Shown: positions 43,785-56,264, counted from the stretch's first letter. The stretch: DNA of 64,000 nucleotides from Imbricaverruca yamaguchii (GCA_034440575.1 JAOTOL010001310.1:310001-374000), one strand, 5' to 3'. Notes: a model not told the origin generated them from the sequence alone. Program-made: numbers and translations.

Positions 43785-44428
43785 CGAGGCACCACCTTTC
43801 CGTGGTGGGGGGTGGGGGGGCCCCAAAGACCTGGCGACCATCATACCGGCGAGGGGTGTGACCAGGAGTGCCTCACTCGTCCTTCCGTCCATACGCTCCC
43901 ATTCCAATCCCAATGTCATTCCAACGTCTATGTCCTTCACCTGGCCCTGTAACACTATTCCTACTATGAGCAGGCAGGGTCTTCCCCGGTCCTGCCCACC
44001 AGCTCAGCTTTATCGGAGTAGCCACACCCCTCGGCCCGTCCCCCCGGGGTTGACGGAGTCCTGGAGGTTGAGGTCCCCCGTCGCACGGTGCTAGTTGTGA
44101 CGGGGGACCAACACACCTCTTTGGTCTTGATATCCCGGAGGGGCGGGTGGGTCCGTGGGGCCTCACACGGACCAAGTGGCTGGTCGCCTCGGGCTGGGGG
44201 CCTGGGATTCTTCCCAGTGTCTGCCGGCCCGGCCGACCGGGGTCAAGGGGTGGGCGGCGCTGGATCCTGGTCGGGGTGGTGAGTCTCTCTCCCGGCCGGG
44301 CGAAGGCGCCGCCTGCCCCGTATAGCTCCTCGGGCGCCTGGCGACCTCCCGTCCGCGGGACCCAGGCGTTCCCCGGTAGGGCCCCTATGGGGTGGGGTGC
44401 CCGAGGAGCCGAAACAAACACACAACAT
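43785..44428 (+). promoter_or_regulatory. GC-rich LINE 5' UTR
   Basis: Blocks such as GGGGTTGACGGAGTCCTGG, ACGGGGGACCAACACACCTC, ATATCCCGGAGGGG and GTGGGCGGCGCTGGATCCTG are shared with 59560-59800 ahead of ORF1 of copy 2. As LINE promoters are internal, this segment probably holds it. ORFs across it on both strands are not conserved in frame between copies. Confidence 0.7.
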
Positions 44429-44710
44429 ATGGCATCCAGACCAACTAAAAACACCCCTGGTCCCTCTCGTCAGGGCCAGACCAACCCATACTTTCGCCGA
44501 GATCGGCACACCTCTACGGAGGGTACCCCGGTGCCTCGTGTGCTTGTGTTCCGAGGGAGGAACAAAAACCTCGCGTCCCTATCCCCCGTTTCAGAAGAGA
44601 GACGGCTGCGACAGGTTCGGAAACATTCTAAGATGTGATAAACTGAAAGACGGAGCACTGGAGGTGAAATTCGTGGAAACAGAACAGGCAGCTAGGGCGC
44701 TTAACACGCG
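44429..44710 (+). pseudogene. LINE copy 1 ORF1, N-terminal part
   Basis: The start ATG at 44429 (MASRPTKNTPGPSRQ) aligns with 59951 of copy 2 (MAITQNKNTPGPSRR). After a frameshift near 44600 the ORF continues as CDKLKDGALEVKFVETEQAARAL, matching YEKLKGGALEVEF in copy 2. It is interrupted at the codon pair CTT-AA(G) by the TTAA element at 44701. Confidence 0.75.
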
Positions 44711-46012
44711 CCCTGGAGGGCCCCTGAAAATAACGCCCACTGGAGGGGGCGCATCTCAGCTCCTATGAAGGTTATAGCAACGAAATTCACAGGATGGATG
44801 GGCACCATAGTGAACTATATTGTGTGCAAAGTTCGTGACCTTAGGTCAATATCTTCAAGGTCAAATGAGGTCAAATAAAAAAAAATCCGGTTTTGGGTGG
44901 CTTGGCTTGTCATTGTTATGGATCGCTGTGGTTGTGTTTAAATGCTCCAAAATTGGCATTAATGATGTATTGGACATTACTAATGATGCAACACAGATGT
45001 CAGATCCGCCATTTGATCTCAGGTCACCTATATATGAGCACTTTATTAGGACATTACCTGCTCCAGTTACCGTAACCGGGCTCCCATCCCGACTGCTCCG
45101 TTGGGCGGCTCGGCACAATCGGCTTCGCAAAGAAAGGAGTGAAATACATGAATAAAGTATGGAAACGCTTGGACACACAATGACAAACAGTAGATTTCGG
45201 GATGTATAGGGAGGAACATGTAAAGTAACATCAATCGCATGCCAGTCATTTGCATTTATGACACATTCCAGTTGACCGAGTTTGGTTCCATTAGCCTTTC
45301 ATGAACTTGACCGCACTTGACCTCGGCGACCTAACATGACTTTTAAATTATATAGAATAACAATATGCATCAAACAAGTCGCTATTGTTGTCAAGAACAC
45401 TTCCCTATTGTCAATATACGGGAAGCGCATCAGCGCCGATTTTTGTGGTCTGGCGCTGCGAATTATTTTTACTTTAACGGCCCTTAACTTGAAAACTTCT
45501 CGGCCGATTTTCATTTTTCTTGCTTTAACCAACGCGCCGGTCATTTCTAAGCAGGTACGCAAAAAACGTGGCGTATATCGGCCGGTACAATATGGAGTTA
45601 TGTATGAAAAATCGGAAGGATTGGCGGATTTCGCCATACGCCCTCTAGGGCGTGTGTTAACCTGTTATGAACTTGACCTGACTTGACCTCGGTGACTTGA
45701 CATGACTCTGGAACAATGTAGCATGACAATGTACATTAAACAAGTCGCTAGTTTTGCCAAGAACACTTCCATTTTGCTAATATGCGGCGATTTTTGTGAT
45801 CTGGCGCCGATAAAATTTTTTGACTAGCGACCCCTAACTCGCACAAATTTTCAATTGATTTTCATTTTTCTTACTTCAAACAACGCGCCGGTCGTTTATA
45901 GGCACGTACACAAACAATGGCGTATACCGGCCAGTAAAGTCTGGAGTTATCTACGAAAAACCGGAAGGGTGAGCGGATTTCGCCCCACACCCCCCTCCAG
46001 TGCGCGTGTTAA
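44701..46012 (-). mobile_element. TTAA-flanked element, tandem-unit copy inside LINE ORF1
   Basis: TTAA at 44701-44704 and 46009-46012 flank 1,304 bp bounded by inverted repeats (CACGCGCCCTGGAGGG at the left, CCCTCCAGTGCGCGTG at the right). An internal TTAA with the same terminus at 45657-45660 divides it into a complete unit (44705-45656) and a second terminal unit (45661-46008). Removing it with one TTAA rejoins GCG CTT AAG TCA in frame with LINE ORF1. TTAA targeting is typical of piggyBac and Kolobok; no transposase is present, so the superfamily is open. Confidence 0.9.
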
Positions 46013-47526
46013 GTCATCTCAGTTTGAGTACGGTGTGCGGAGGGACGGGAAAAAGAGAATGAAACAGTAACAATCACAGTACAACCTCATAAAACAAAGA
46101 GCACGTCGCGGGGAGTTATAAACTGTTTCGATCTGCGGGAAGTATCTGAGGACGATATCGTTGATGGACTGACAAATTTCGGAGTCATCGCAGCCAGAAA
46201 AATGAAAGTGAAGAGAGTTTCCAACCAACAACATAATTTTGACATTTAATAGCACAGACATACCTCCCTAGATCCGAGTTGGCTACCTACGAGTAAAAAT
46301 AAGACAGTTCCCAAATCCCAAATCCAATGCGCTGCTTCAAAGGTCAAAAATTCGGACACACTACCCAGTATCGCCGAAACCGCCCAGCTTGCAGCAAGTG
46401 TGCCTCCCATGAAAATCCTTTTGAGAATTGCGATTCAGAAAGCCCATTTTGTGCCGACTACGGTGATGGGCAGGTACCCCATACGGCGTTTGATCGTGCG
46501 TGCCCAAATTGCATTAGAGAAAAAGAAATTATTTCACTGAAGCACATCAACAAATTAACATTTAAAGAAGCTAGAGAGCTATGTGAGAGGTCGCATCCCA
46601 GACAATCTTACGCATCAAAGGCCAAGAACACCATGTTACCCCCACAAAACATACAGCCCAATAGGGCCGCCGAGCTGATCACCCAGCTCACAGCCCTTCT
46701 CCGAGCATTTGGAGTGCCTCTGGCGACACCAGAGAGGCAGGCGCAGCCCCTCCCACTAAACACCAAAACCACCGAGGTCTCACTCCCACATGACACCGAT
46801 GATCAATCCCAGGCGTCATCTCGATCGGCCTCTGTGGGCGGGGATTGGACGCTGGTCACCCGGTCTAAGAGGCCTGCTCGTTCCCCCTACCCAAGCCCAG
46901 CCCCTCCCCCTTCTACCACACCATCTGCCTTGAAATCCCCACCTCTTACATCCCGTTCCCTTCCAGCCCGTCCCCTTTCAGCCCCCCCTCCCCTCCCTCG
47001 CGCCCCACCACCACGCATAAATAAATCCTCTCCACCTCCTCCCTCCCTGAATCCTCCCCCTTCCCGAGAGCCGGGCCTCGCCATCGCCCTCGCCCTCAAC
47101 ATCTACAACCGCGCCTGCATCGCCATCCAAAAACGCGCACCGACAAATCAAAATTCCAGACATAAGCTTGCAAATTCAGGGAGCCGAAAGGCGTGCCCGC
47201 GAAGCCAAACGAGCTCGGCACGCTCCAATGGAAAAGGCCCGTGTCAAGGGCCGCCAAGGTACAGACATCGCGCCTCCCCAAACTCAGCCTCCCCGTCGCC
47301 GCGACGGCGAGTGGAGGGACCGGGGGGAACGTCTGAAATGGGTCCTCCGCCTCCGCCGCAGCCGAGTGTCCCCCCAGAAACGGGGCTTCCTCCGTCCGAA
47401 TCCCCGCCGAGGGTTAGCTCACAGAGGTCCCGCCCAAGGACAAATTCACTCGGGCCCGATCGGAGCTACCTCCCTGAGTCCTCGAAAGACACTCCTTCAA
47501 GACACTACACCGGAACTCAATTTTAA
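46013..47526 (+). pseudogene. LINE copy 1 ORF1, RNA-binding and zinc-knuckle part
   Basis: 46013-46070 continues the frame with KSSQFEYGVRRDG and stops; 46065-46260 reads INCFDLREVSEDDIVDGL in another frame. 46327-47526 (399 codons) starts at the knuckle region: CFKGQKFGHTTQYRRN has lost two Cys of the CCHC knuckle seen intact in copy 2, CSKCASHENPFENC lacks its His, and the third FCADYGDGQVPHTAFDRAC lacks a Cys. A Pro-rich tail follows, as in copy 2. It is a gag-like nucleic-acid-binding ORF1, now inactive. Confidence 0.78.
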
Positions 47527-47699
47527 AACCGCATCCGACTTTTTCTACCAACAATGACGTACACACGTGACTATCTGGTTTATGTTTTTCTTTTCTTATT
47601 AACTCACCAAGCCGTCGCTGGGTTTGTGATGTCCACTATCCATTGTGTATAACAATATCTTTTGACCACGCTCATGTTTTACTGTATTAACTTACTGAT

Positions 47700-48889
47700 A
47701 TCGTAGTTTTTCAGTGGAACTGTGGGGGAATCAAATCCAGCTTCAATGACCTTCAGCATCTCTGAAGTTCCCGCACGCCGTTAGTTGTATGCATTCAGGA
47801 AACGAAACTGGCTCCAGGTGCTCCATTTCAACTTAAAAATTACACTATTTTACGAAAAGATGTGCTTTCTAGCACTGCGTCACATGGCGGTGTACTCCTT
47901 GCTGTGCGCAACTCTGTCCCATTCACACATGTACCTCTCTCTTCAAATATTCAGTGTATTGCTGCTCGTGTAGTAATAAACCATCGTACTGTTTCCATAT
48001 GCAGCATATACCTATCACTGGGCAGACTGTTTTCACTTTCCGATCTTTTTCAAACTGTGGCTCAACTCGCACCTCCGGTGATGGTGTGTGGCGATTTTGA
48101 TGTGTGTTTAATATGTTTTAATATCTTGAATTTCCGCACCACTTTCTTTGGGGCTTAGCCAGAATTACTAGCCGTGGACGTGCAATGGGACGTTTTACAA
48201 GCGATTTCCCTTTATGCATACTTAGCACGGGAACACCAACACATATTACATTACCGACCGGACAGACGTCCGTGCTGGACCTCACTCTCTGTAGTCCAGA
48301 AATTGCACCTGTCTTGGAATGGTCGGTGGATAGTGATCCGTATAACAGCGACCATTTTCCTGTTTACTCTCATTTCGTTAATCGAGGTACGGTTGCCCGA
48401 CGACCTTCAAAGTGGCTGTTTTACCGAGCTGACTGGGAAGCTTTCCAAACTGACCTTGAAAGCATCCTCCGCGGCCACTCCGATGAATTAGCCATCTCCG
48501 TGGAGCCATCCACTTCTGCAACTGTGCAAAGTGCCCAGCGGCACATCCCCCGGTCATCTGGAACGTCAATTCGAGTACCAGTCCCATGGTGGTCCGATAA
48601 GTGTATGGAGGCTATCCGTTCTAGGAAGAAGGCATTCCGTATATTTAATAACAATAGCTGCACCTACAATTTAATAGCTTTTTGCAAAGCACGAGCGTTC
48701 CCCCCGACGTATTATTGCCGAGGCGAAGCGAGACTCGTGGAAATCGTACGTATGCACTTTAAATCGTACCACGTCACTATCTACTGTATGGTCCCGCCTA
48801 AAGCGTTTCTCTGGAAAACACGCCCCAGTTCCTCTCCCGGTCTTGCACATGGCAGGACAGGACATCATCGACCCGGAAGAAGTTGCTGA
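47700..48889 (+). pseudogene. LINE copy 1 ORF2: endonuclease and linker
   Basis: 47703-48110 encodes an APE-type endonuclease in broken frames: QWNCGGIKSSF, CIQETKLAPG (metal-binding Glu), GGVLLAVRNSVP, ICSIYLS and VCGDFD. 48185-48889 (234 codons) carries the domain end (TGTPTHITLPTGQTSVLDLT, YNSDHFPV with the catalytic SDH) and the linker (VPWWSDKCMEAIRSRKKAFRIFN). Aligns well with 61851-62588 of copy 2. Confidence 0.8.
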
Positions 48890-50088
48890 GAAGATAGGAT
48901 GTGCTTGGTCCGCACCCTCGGAAAACACATATAGCGAATAATTTGTTTAGACAAGGATCGGTGCGAGGCACGTCCTCTTGATTTTTCCACCACAGACGTC
49001 CTCCAGTACAACATACCATTCTCTGAATTAACCGCAGCAATCAGCACACTCAAGAGCGTTGCAGAGGGTCCCGACATTATGCATAATAATATTATAAAAC
49101 GTTTACCAGCTGCTGTTTTAGACACGCTTTTTGAAGCCCTAAATGTAATGTGGGCATCGGGCACCTTTCCACCTTCATGGCGGGAGGAAATTATAGTCCC
49201 CATACGTAAACTAAATTAATCTGGCACGGATCCATTACATTCCCGTCCCATCTCACTGACCTGCTCCCTGTGTAAACTGTTTGAAAAAAAGATGAATGTA
49301 TGATTGATGTGGTTTTTAGAACATAACAATCTCCTTACTGTGTTGCAGAATTGGTTCCGAAAACACCGTAGCACACTTGACCACATTTTAACATTCGACT
49401 CAGTTGTGCACTCTGGTTTCATGAAACGCCACCACACAGCAGTAATATTTTTTTTTTTAATTGACGGCGCATATGTAACGGCATGGCATCACGGTATCCT
49501 GATGAAGTTGCGCAATATGGGAATCAAGGTCCTACGGGTGTCTTCTTGTCCAATTTTCTGTCTTCCAGAACGTTTCGCGTTAGAATATGAAACTCCCTAT
49601 CTGGCACCTTTTCACAAGTTAACGGAGTCCCGCAGGGGAGCGTACTGAGCGTTGCATTGTTTGCTATTTCAATTAATGACGTAGGTACATCGCTGCCAAC
49701 TTCCGTAGGGAGAGCGCTTTCCGTCGACGATTTCGCCATATGGTCCTCTTCACGCTCTGTGCATACGGTTGAGAGACAACTCCAGATGGCTGTTCGAAAG
49801 GTGCAGGATTGGTGCACAAAACCGGTTTCGTTATGTCCTCATCGAAAAAACACCGCTATCCACTTCTGTCGCAAACGCTCTTGCACTGACCCCGTGATCA
49901 TTCTCATTGGACGCCTTATACCATTCAAACCAGCTGCCAAGTTTCTGGGTGTGTGGATGGATCGTCGACTGACATACACCACTCACATCAACGATCTGGC
50001 ACAGAAATGTGCAAAGCGACTACAGGTAATGCGTACAGTTTCTAGATGCTCGTATGGAGCAGACAGATCTATCCTGCTTCTGATGTGA
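48890..50088 (+). pseudogene. LINE copy 1 ORF2: reverse transcriptase, decayed
   Basis: Blocks recognisable in shifting frames include IDGAYVTAWHHGIL (the first RT Asp), NGVPQGSV-like text near 49625, VDDFAIWSSS (catalytic YxDD equivalent) near 49722, and KFLGVWMDRRLTYTTHINDLAQKCAKRLQVMRTVSRCSYGADRSILLL at the end of ORF 49657-50088. Numerous stops. It ends abruptly at the CR1 fragment. Confidence 0.8.
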
Positions 50089-50089
50089 G

Positions 50090-50225
50090 AGGAGATCTCA
50101 TGGAGGTTTTTAAATTTGTCCATGGTCTGGAGAGGGGATATCTTGGGGAAATGTTTGAATTGAACAGAAATGATGGAAATAGAGGTCATAAATCCAAAAT
50201 TAAAGTTAACCACAGCAGTGTTTAA
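50090..50225 (+). mobile_element. CR1 fragment fused to the LINE RT
   Basis: RGDLMEVFKFVHGLERGYLGEMFELNRNDGNRGHKSKIK-type text, the CR1 C-terminal signature, matches 29742-29800. It directly follows the I-like LINE RT at 50088 with no spacer. Confidence 0.75.
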
Positions 50226-50991
50226 TACAACGAAGAATGCCTCTTAAGTGCTCTTGGGTTTTAGACATTGCGTGAGACGAAATGTACGACCCTCAATATA
50301 CCAGGAGGTGCTGAGTTTACATCAAAAGTAGCGTTAGGGATTATGCTATATTACGCAACTTTTCGGCCAGGGGCCATCGTCAGAAGTGATATAAAAAATG
50401 GCAGGGTTATCTATTGAAAAAAAAACGCGGGGAAAAAAGCGTGCAAAAATACACGGGAATCACAGAAAAAACATCCTCATTGATGCAGACACTTCAAGAA
50501 ACTCCAAACCATAAATCAACTATGTCAAGATAGAATCTTGACCTAGTTGATTTCTGTTATGGGCGCAAAATGACCATAAATGTTGACGCGCCCCTAAACT
50601 CCAATCCAATCCAATTCAGTTGCTAAGTATAGTGCCATCTAGGACAGTTTAGGCAAGTATTGCCATCACGTAAATGTCCTGATTTCAGAAGCTGATGAGG
50701 GACGTCGAGGTGGCATTCACTGCCCGGCAACCAGGGAAAGCGCTCCGGAATTTGCCGAAATCTTCCAGGAACTAACCAAGACAACATTGACAATTGAAAG
50801 AACCGTTTCTGCTGGTCCTTTCCAGTCGCACTTCAACATCACTTGATATCTATGTATGGAGATCAGTTCTGAATTTATTTGCGTTACTGATAACAAATCC
50901 TGAACATCATATATAGCACCAAACGAATTATAATCGTGTATTTCAGAACGTTTCTATGGATGCTACGTATATTATTGCATTTTCGATGGTT
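50226..50991. other. No recognisable gene
   Basis: Contains an approximate inverted repeat CTATGTCAAGATAGAATCTTGACCTAG near 50520-50548 and short ORFs. Nothing else is supportable. Confidence 0.4.
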
Positions 50992-51005
50992 GTATGCATG
51001 GATAT

Positions 51006-51188
51006 TGTTTTTGTTTTTATTGGTTGGTTCACGACACACTTTATGCACATTCACGGCTAATGGCGCCGCCCACGCTGTTTCGCCGGTGGGCCGCGGGATT
51101 GGGAAATGTCCTGAGTGGCGCTAGAGTCGAACCCGGGACCTTTGGTACCCATAGCCCGACACCTTAACCACTCGGCCATCCCCGCCCC
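51006..51188 (-). mobile_element. tRNA-Ser/Leu-like SINE, 183 bp
   Basis: The reverse complement begins GGGGCGGGGATGGCCGAGTG (box A region) with box B GGGTTCGACTC, then a body and an A-rich tail. GTATGCATGGATAT flanks it at 50992-51005 and 51189-51202, a perfect 14-bp duplication. The head differs from the other two SINE families here, so it is a third family. Confidence 0.9.
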
Positions 51189-51509
51189 GTATGCATGGAT
51201 ATCTTGCATCTGAAATTATAGGGCTGTCGTACCTTGCAACATGTGCTATTACTTTCTATTATATTTCAGAACTGAAATATTGGTATTAGTGGTTTCAACA
51301 TATGCTTTTAATGCATATGCTTTGCAACATCGCAACTAAATTCAAGCCTAATTCGTAAATCCGAGTTCTGCGTAGCGACGTATACGTATGGTAATTTTTG
51401 TTCGCATATCGTTTAGTTTTCCTGAAGTAGATCGACGTGCCGACGGTTGGTGCCTAGAGGATCCGTAGGACCACCGAGGGGTGGCATGACAAACAGTAAA
51501 GTTCAACTC

Positions 51510-52150
51510 TTCACTACCATACTAAGCAATATCGGCTCTGCCGCGCCCAAATGGTGTAGGAGAAATGCACGATTGTAGATGCATTCTTTCCATTCAACGC
51601 CCACCTGGCAATGCAGGTGCCCTCAGGGACTGCGGGGAGAACAGATGCTCTTTGCGCCCATGGGATGAACCGGTCAATCTCTCTTCCCCCTCGGTTGAGT
51701 ACTAGGCATCGTCTACCCCGTTTTGCGGTTGGTTACAGCCTGCCTTCTTAATGTACAGCATATAATCTGGTGTCATTAGGCGTCATTGGTGGACATAACA
51801 CCGGTGGCGCCGATCTGGTGGCGGGTTTGTGAGCGAACGCCACAAGAGTGGGCTTACTCTGAGTAATGCTATATTATGGTTTCTAGAAAAGTGCAAATAA
51901 TTTCAAATGGTCATATTTGAGCAACGTTGAAGCAAGGTTTCTTATGATGTGTAGTACGCTATATTATCAAATATTCACCCTGTTACTTCGCCATTAAAGT
52001 GAAGTGGGAGCAATTGGCCACGCACCATCCTGTGATAAAAGCGCGTAAGGTTCCACCCTTCAGCAATACTAAGCAAAATCGGCTCTGCCGCGCCAAAATG
52101 GCGTGGGAGAAATTCACGGCTGAAGATGCATTCTCTCCATTTAACGGCCA
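51510..52150 (+). repeat. Short direct repeat pair plus third Harbinger-like fragment
   Basis: 51520-51600 and 52060-52140 share ACTAAGCAA, TCGGCTCTGCCGCGCC, AAATGG and GATGCATTCT. Between them, 51605-51780 matches 25170-25335 of the Harbinger-like MITE (GGGATGA, GGTTGGTTACAGCCT, CAGCATATAATCTGGTGTC). Confidence 0.65.
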
Positions 52151-52750
52151 TAGCGTAATGCTATACGATATCGAGAAAACCTGTCGGCCTCAACTACAAT
52201 GGTGGCGTAACTCATCCCAGGCACATCATGACGGGCGTGGTTGAAAACGGAAAAAATGGGAGGCAACCTAAGAAACCGGTTTGCGTTGGACCTTGGCTGT
52301 TAAAGTGCGAGACCTATGTAGTTCCTCCCAGCGTGTTCAGTGCAGGCAAAAGCTTATGTGGTAATTGATTCGAACGATGGTAAACCCGTTGCTGAATCCC
52401 AATGTCAACACATATACCCCTCTGGAAAACTCGAACGAATACGACGCTACTAAATTTCGCATTCGTAAATTATCAGCGTCGTATATGGCAAATTCGTACG
52501 AATACGGGAGTGCAACATCATACCTATAAATCCGTGCGATAATGCAAATTTGTTGCCTAGCAGAGCGAAATTTTCCACCCAAGCGAAAGCAGAACATAGC
52601 CAAGGTTCATTTTATTCACGAATGGGCTGGAAGTAGAAATTTCTCACGCGTGCTGATTAACCATTCTTTCATTTTTTAATGACAGATAATGTGCGGAGCT
52701 CGTTGATGGAGTAGAACGGCTTTTAGCATTTTTGGTAACTCCCAAGTATT

Positions 52751-52918
<168 letters not shown>

Positions 52919-52962
52919 TATGCATCTATATATATACATACATACACATGCATACATACATT

Positions 52963-54134
52963 GGCGGATCCAACGGGGGCCATTCTGGCCATGGTCACCC
53001 CGAAGCGCCTCAAAGGGGGGGGGGTCATCGCGTCTTTTGGCTCTCCCCGAAACCAACAGAAGTAAACTAAATTGAAATACGGTAACTTTGAAAATAGCGC
53101 CCCCGCTGAAAGAACCTCCAAGTATAAAGGTATTTTCATAATTGTTTGGGGGCCCAGGATGGAAGCATATTAGATTCTGGCGACTATCGAGGGTTCTATG
53201 CTGTTTAAGTTCTGCTTAAAGCAAACTCCAATCCACCACCATCTGCTTAAAGCAAGAGTTGACAAAATTAGCAGTTTCATTATTCCGTAGTCGGATAGCT
53301 TCATGAATTTAGTTTAACCAGTAACGGGCAAGCATACCCAGTGAGCCAGATTTCGAAAGGGAAATTTGAACAGGTTGTTTTGTGCGTGAATCCACTTAAG
53401 CCCAGTTGAGCAGCATGCTTCGTATGACGATGTTGTGGGTCGCTAGGATGAAGAGACAGGCTGCGTTGGGTGATTTTTTTTTCTCAGGAAGAATATCAAG
53501 AGGAGGTTTGTAGGTATTTAGATCCTGAATAAGAGATATCTGGTGGGTTCCCAGGTTAGAGAGATTCAGGTGGTAGGACCGGGCTATGAAGCTTTAAGGG
53601 TTTTATTGCAGTTTAAGGCAGTGATAAATTGTTAGTGAAATAGGGTGAAATGTACCACCTATTGAACAATGAGAAGACATCCTTCCCAAATAACTATCGA
53701 CATCTTGCTTCTTGATGTGTTTGCGAAGTCTTTATGTCTCGTTTTTGACCGTGGTGTGTGTAAGTATAATGTTTATGCTTACCATTATAGATTGGGATAT
53801 ATCTTGTACCGAACGCAATTTCAAGAAGAGATTACTCATGATATGGTCTACTGTTCAAGATAATTTGCTGATAGGATGCCATTCGCATTGATCATTGTCA
53901 TTAACATAAGTATCCATATAATAGGTGTCTCCCAAAATAAACGAAACCGATGCGCATATACAGGCTATTGGCTCAAAATTGAGTTCGAAAGACATACACG
54001 ATATTGTAAACGACATCACTTCCATGGGCAAGATCGACATCTTCGTGGACTCCTTTCAACATCTCACACCTAACTAAAAAACAATATTTTAATGCTGGTT
54101 TAATGTAGGCATGTATGGGACACGTTCTGCACTT
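52963..54134. other. No recognisable gene
   Basis: Short ORFs only; a G9 run near 53016. Confidence 0.4.
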
Positions 54135-54560
54135 ATACCCTCATGAAGGAAACGGATAGGTTAGGTTCGGTTAGGTTGGGTTTGGCTAGACTTCTGTTTT
54201 AAGTTAGAAAAAGGTAGAAAAAAAAAAACATTTAAAAAAACAATTTTGAGGCATATTTTTTCAAGAAATTGATGGAATTGGAATTGGAGTTTTCATGCAT
54301 GGAAGGTTAGGCTAGGCTAGGTTAAGTTAGACTACATTTTTTGTTACTTTAAACATCACTTTTAATGTTATCTTAATGTTATCCCAAATCAAAGCCCTTT
54401 TTTGTGTTACTTTGCCCCCCAACTAAAAAAGTATGGACTTCCAGAGGAAATTGGTGGTTGCATCATATCGATAATATTTATGAGCATTGCATCAGAAAAG
54501 AAATTCCAAGAACTCAGAAATTGCCTTACACTGCAAGCTTACCACTATGGTATTACCACT
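54135..54560 (+). repeat. GGTTAGG-bearing repeat, copy
   Basis: Starts with GGTTAGGTTCGGTTAGG near 54158 and ends near CACTGCAAGCTTACC. Shares AATCAAAGCCCTTTTTTGTG and GAGCATTGCATCAGAAA-like blocks with 20345-20845 and 26850-27056. Confidence 0.6.
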
Positions 54561-54817
54561 GTACATTTGGGTGGTGATTTGGATGACCATGCTCAACAAA
54601 GAAATACTCCGATAATAGGTCAGTCTTTTCTTTGAAGTCTTTTGGATGAAGACTGTATTGGCCTTTGGTAAGCTTCATCACCTCTTGTTCTGAAATGTTT
54701 CGAATCTGATAACACTAGACAAGCTTTGCCTATTACTTAGTACATACCTAGGTAGGTACACAGGTGCCGTCCTAGAATCTTGTGATTATTGCCTTATGTT
54801 TTGTGTATTATTGCACT

Positions 54818-55783
54818 TTAAGACGAGCCTTGGAGGGGTAGGGTGGGGGCGGTTTATCGTACATAAGTCCAGATTTTCAGGCCGATATACGCTATTGCTT
54901 GCGTGCCTGCTTAAAAATGACCGGGGCGTTGTTTAAAGCACGGAAAACGGAAATCTGCCGAACATTTTTCGAGTTAAGGGCCGCTAAAGTACGAAAAATT
55001 ATCAGTACCAGACTACAAAAATCGGCGCTGATGTGCTTCCGTATATTTGCAAAAGGGAAGTGTTCTTGGGAACACTAGCGGCTTGTTTGCTGTATATGGT
55101 TATGCTATTTAGTTTCAGAGTTATGTTAGGTCACCAAGGTCAAGTCAGGTCATGTTCATGACAGGTTAATGGAACCATACTTGGTCAACCGGAATCTTGT
55201 CATAAATGCAAATGACTGTCATGCGATTGATGTCACTTTGCATGTTACTCCCTACACATCCTGAAAACTGCTGTTTGTCATTGTGTACCTAAACGATTCC
55301 ATACCGTATTCATGCACTTCAGTTATTTTTTGCGAAGCCGATTGCGCCGAGCCGCCCAACGGAGCAGTCGGACGGGCGGCCCGGTTCCGATAACTGGATC
55401 AGGTAATGGCCTAATAAAGTGCTGCTATATAGGCGATTTAAGGTCAGATTCCAGGTTTAGCATCTGTATTACATCATTAGTAATGTCCAAAACATCACTG
55501 ATCCCAATTTCGGAGCATTTAAACACAAGCACAGCGATCCAGAACAATGACAAGCCAACCCACGCAACACCAGAAAATGTGAATTGTTGACTTCATTTGA
55601 CCTTGAATATATTGGTCTAACGTCATGGAATTTGTGCACAATAGAGTTCACGACCGTACCAATCCACTCTGTGAATTTCGCTGCTCCAGCTTTAATAGGA
55701 GCCGAGAACTTCGGGGGATGGGGCGGGATCAGCCCCCCCTCCAGTGCGCGTAATCTTCAGAGGTCCTCCAGAGCACGTGTTAG
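54818..55783 (+). mobile_element. TTAA-flanked element, single-unit copy
   Basis: Begins TTAAGACGAGCCTTGGAGG and ends CCTCCAGAGCACGTGTTAG. The interior matches 45656-44705 reversed, including AAGTGTTCTTGGGAACACTAGCG, CGAGCCGCCCAACGGAGCAG-type and CAATTTCGGAGCATTTAAAC blocks. Terminal TTAA has decayed on the right (TTAG). Non-coding. Confidence 0.85.
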
Positions 55784-55814
55784 GGCATCTACAAAACAAG
55801 TTTTACACATTTTA

Positions 55815-56262
55815 CCTCCATGAAGCAAGTGTAAGCAAGGGTTAGGTTTGGTTCAGCTTTGTTAGATTAAGTTAGGTGAGGTTTTTCTTCTTAGTTGGAA
55901 AGGGTTCAAAAACGTTTTTAAATACATTTTCCCAATAACTTTATTTTCTGCAAGAACATATTAGGTTTCGCTAGGTTTTGTTCAATTTTGTATGTGCTTT
56001 TTGAGATTAAAACAAAAAAGAAATCCTTTGAACAAATTCTTACATGAAAGGTTCAGGTAGTAAATTCATGCTTGAAGGCGTTTTAGGAATCCTTGGAATA
56101 TACCTTTCCAATGCAATGTTTATGAATGTGACTGACATCAATTAGGACCACTCATTTTCTGTGGAATTGTTTACTTTTGAGTTTGTCAGCAAAGTAACAC
56201 CAAAAAGACGCCTTGAATTTGATAAAAAGCAATGTTTAAAAATAAAATAAAAAAGCAACAGA
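55815..56262 (-). repeat. GGTTAGG-family repeat, inverted copy
   Basis: The reverse complement carries AGTGGTCC, CATTCATAAACATTGCATTG and TTTAGG... blocks of the family. It ends where the next TTAA element begins. Confidence 0.55.
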
Positions 56263-56264
56263 AC

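Larger units (their letters stand above)
43785..50090 (+). mobile_element. I-like LINE copy 1 (decayed), with nested TTAA element
   Basis: Same family and orientation as 59315-64000. Order: GC-rich 5' UTR (43785-44428), ORF1 (44429-47526, interrupted), endonuclease (47700-48170), linker and RT (48185-50088). The copy is cut at 50090, where a CR1 fragment begins; the RNase H and 3' UTR are missing. Many frameshifts and stops show it is inactive. Confidence 0.88.

Noticed and set aside
43765..44454. ORFs on both strands in the GC-rich LINE 5' UTR
   Set aside because: Frames are not conserved between the two LINE copies.
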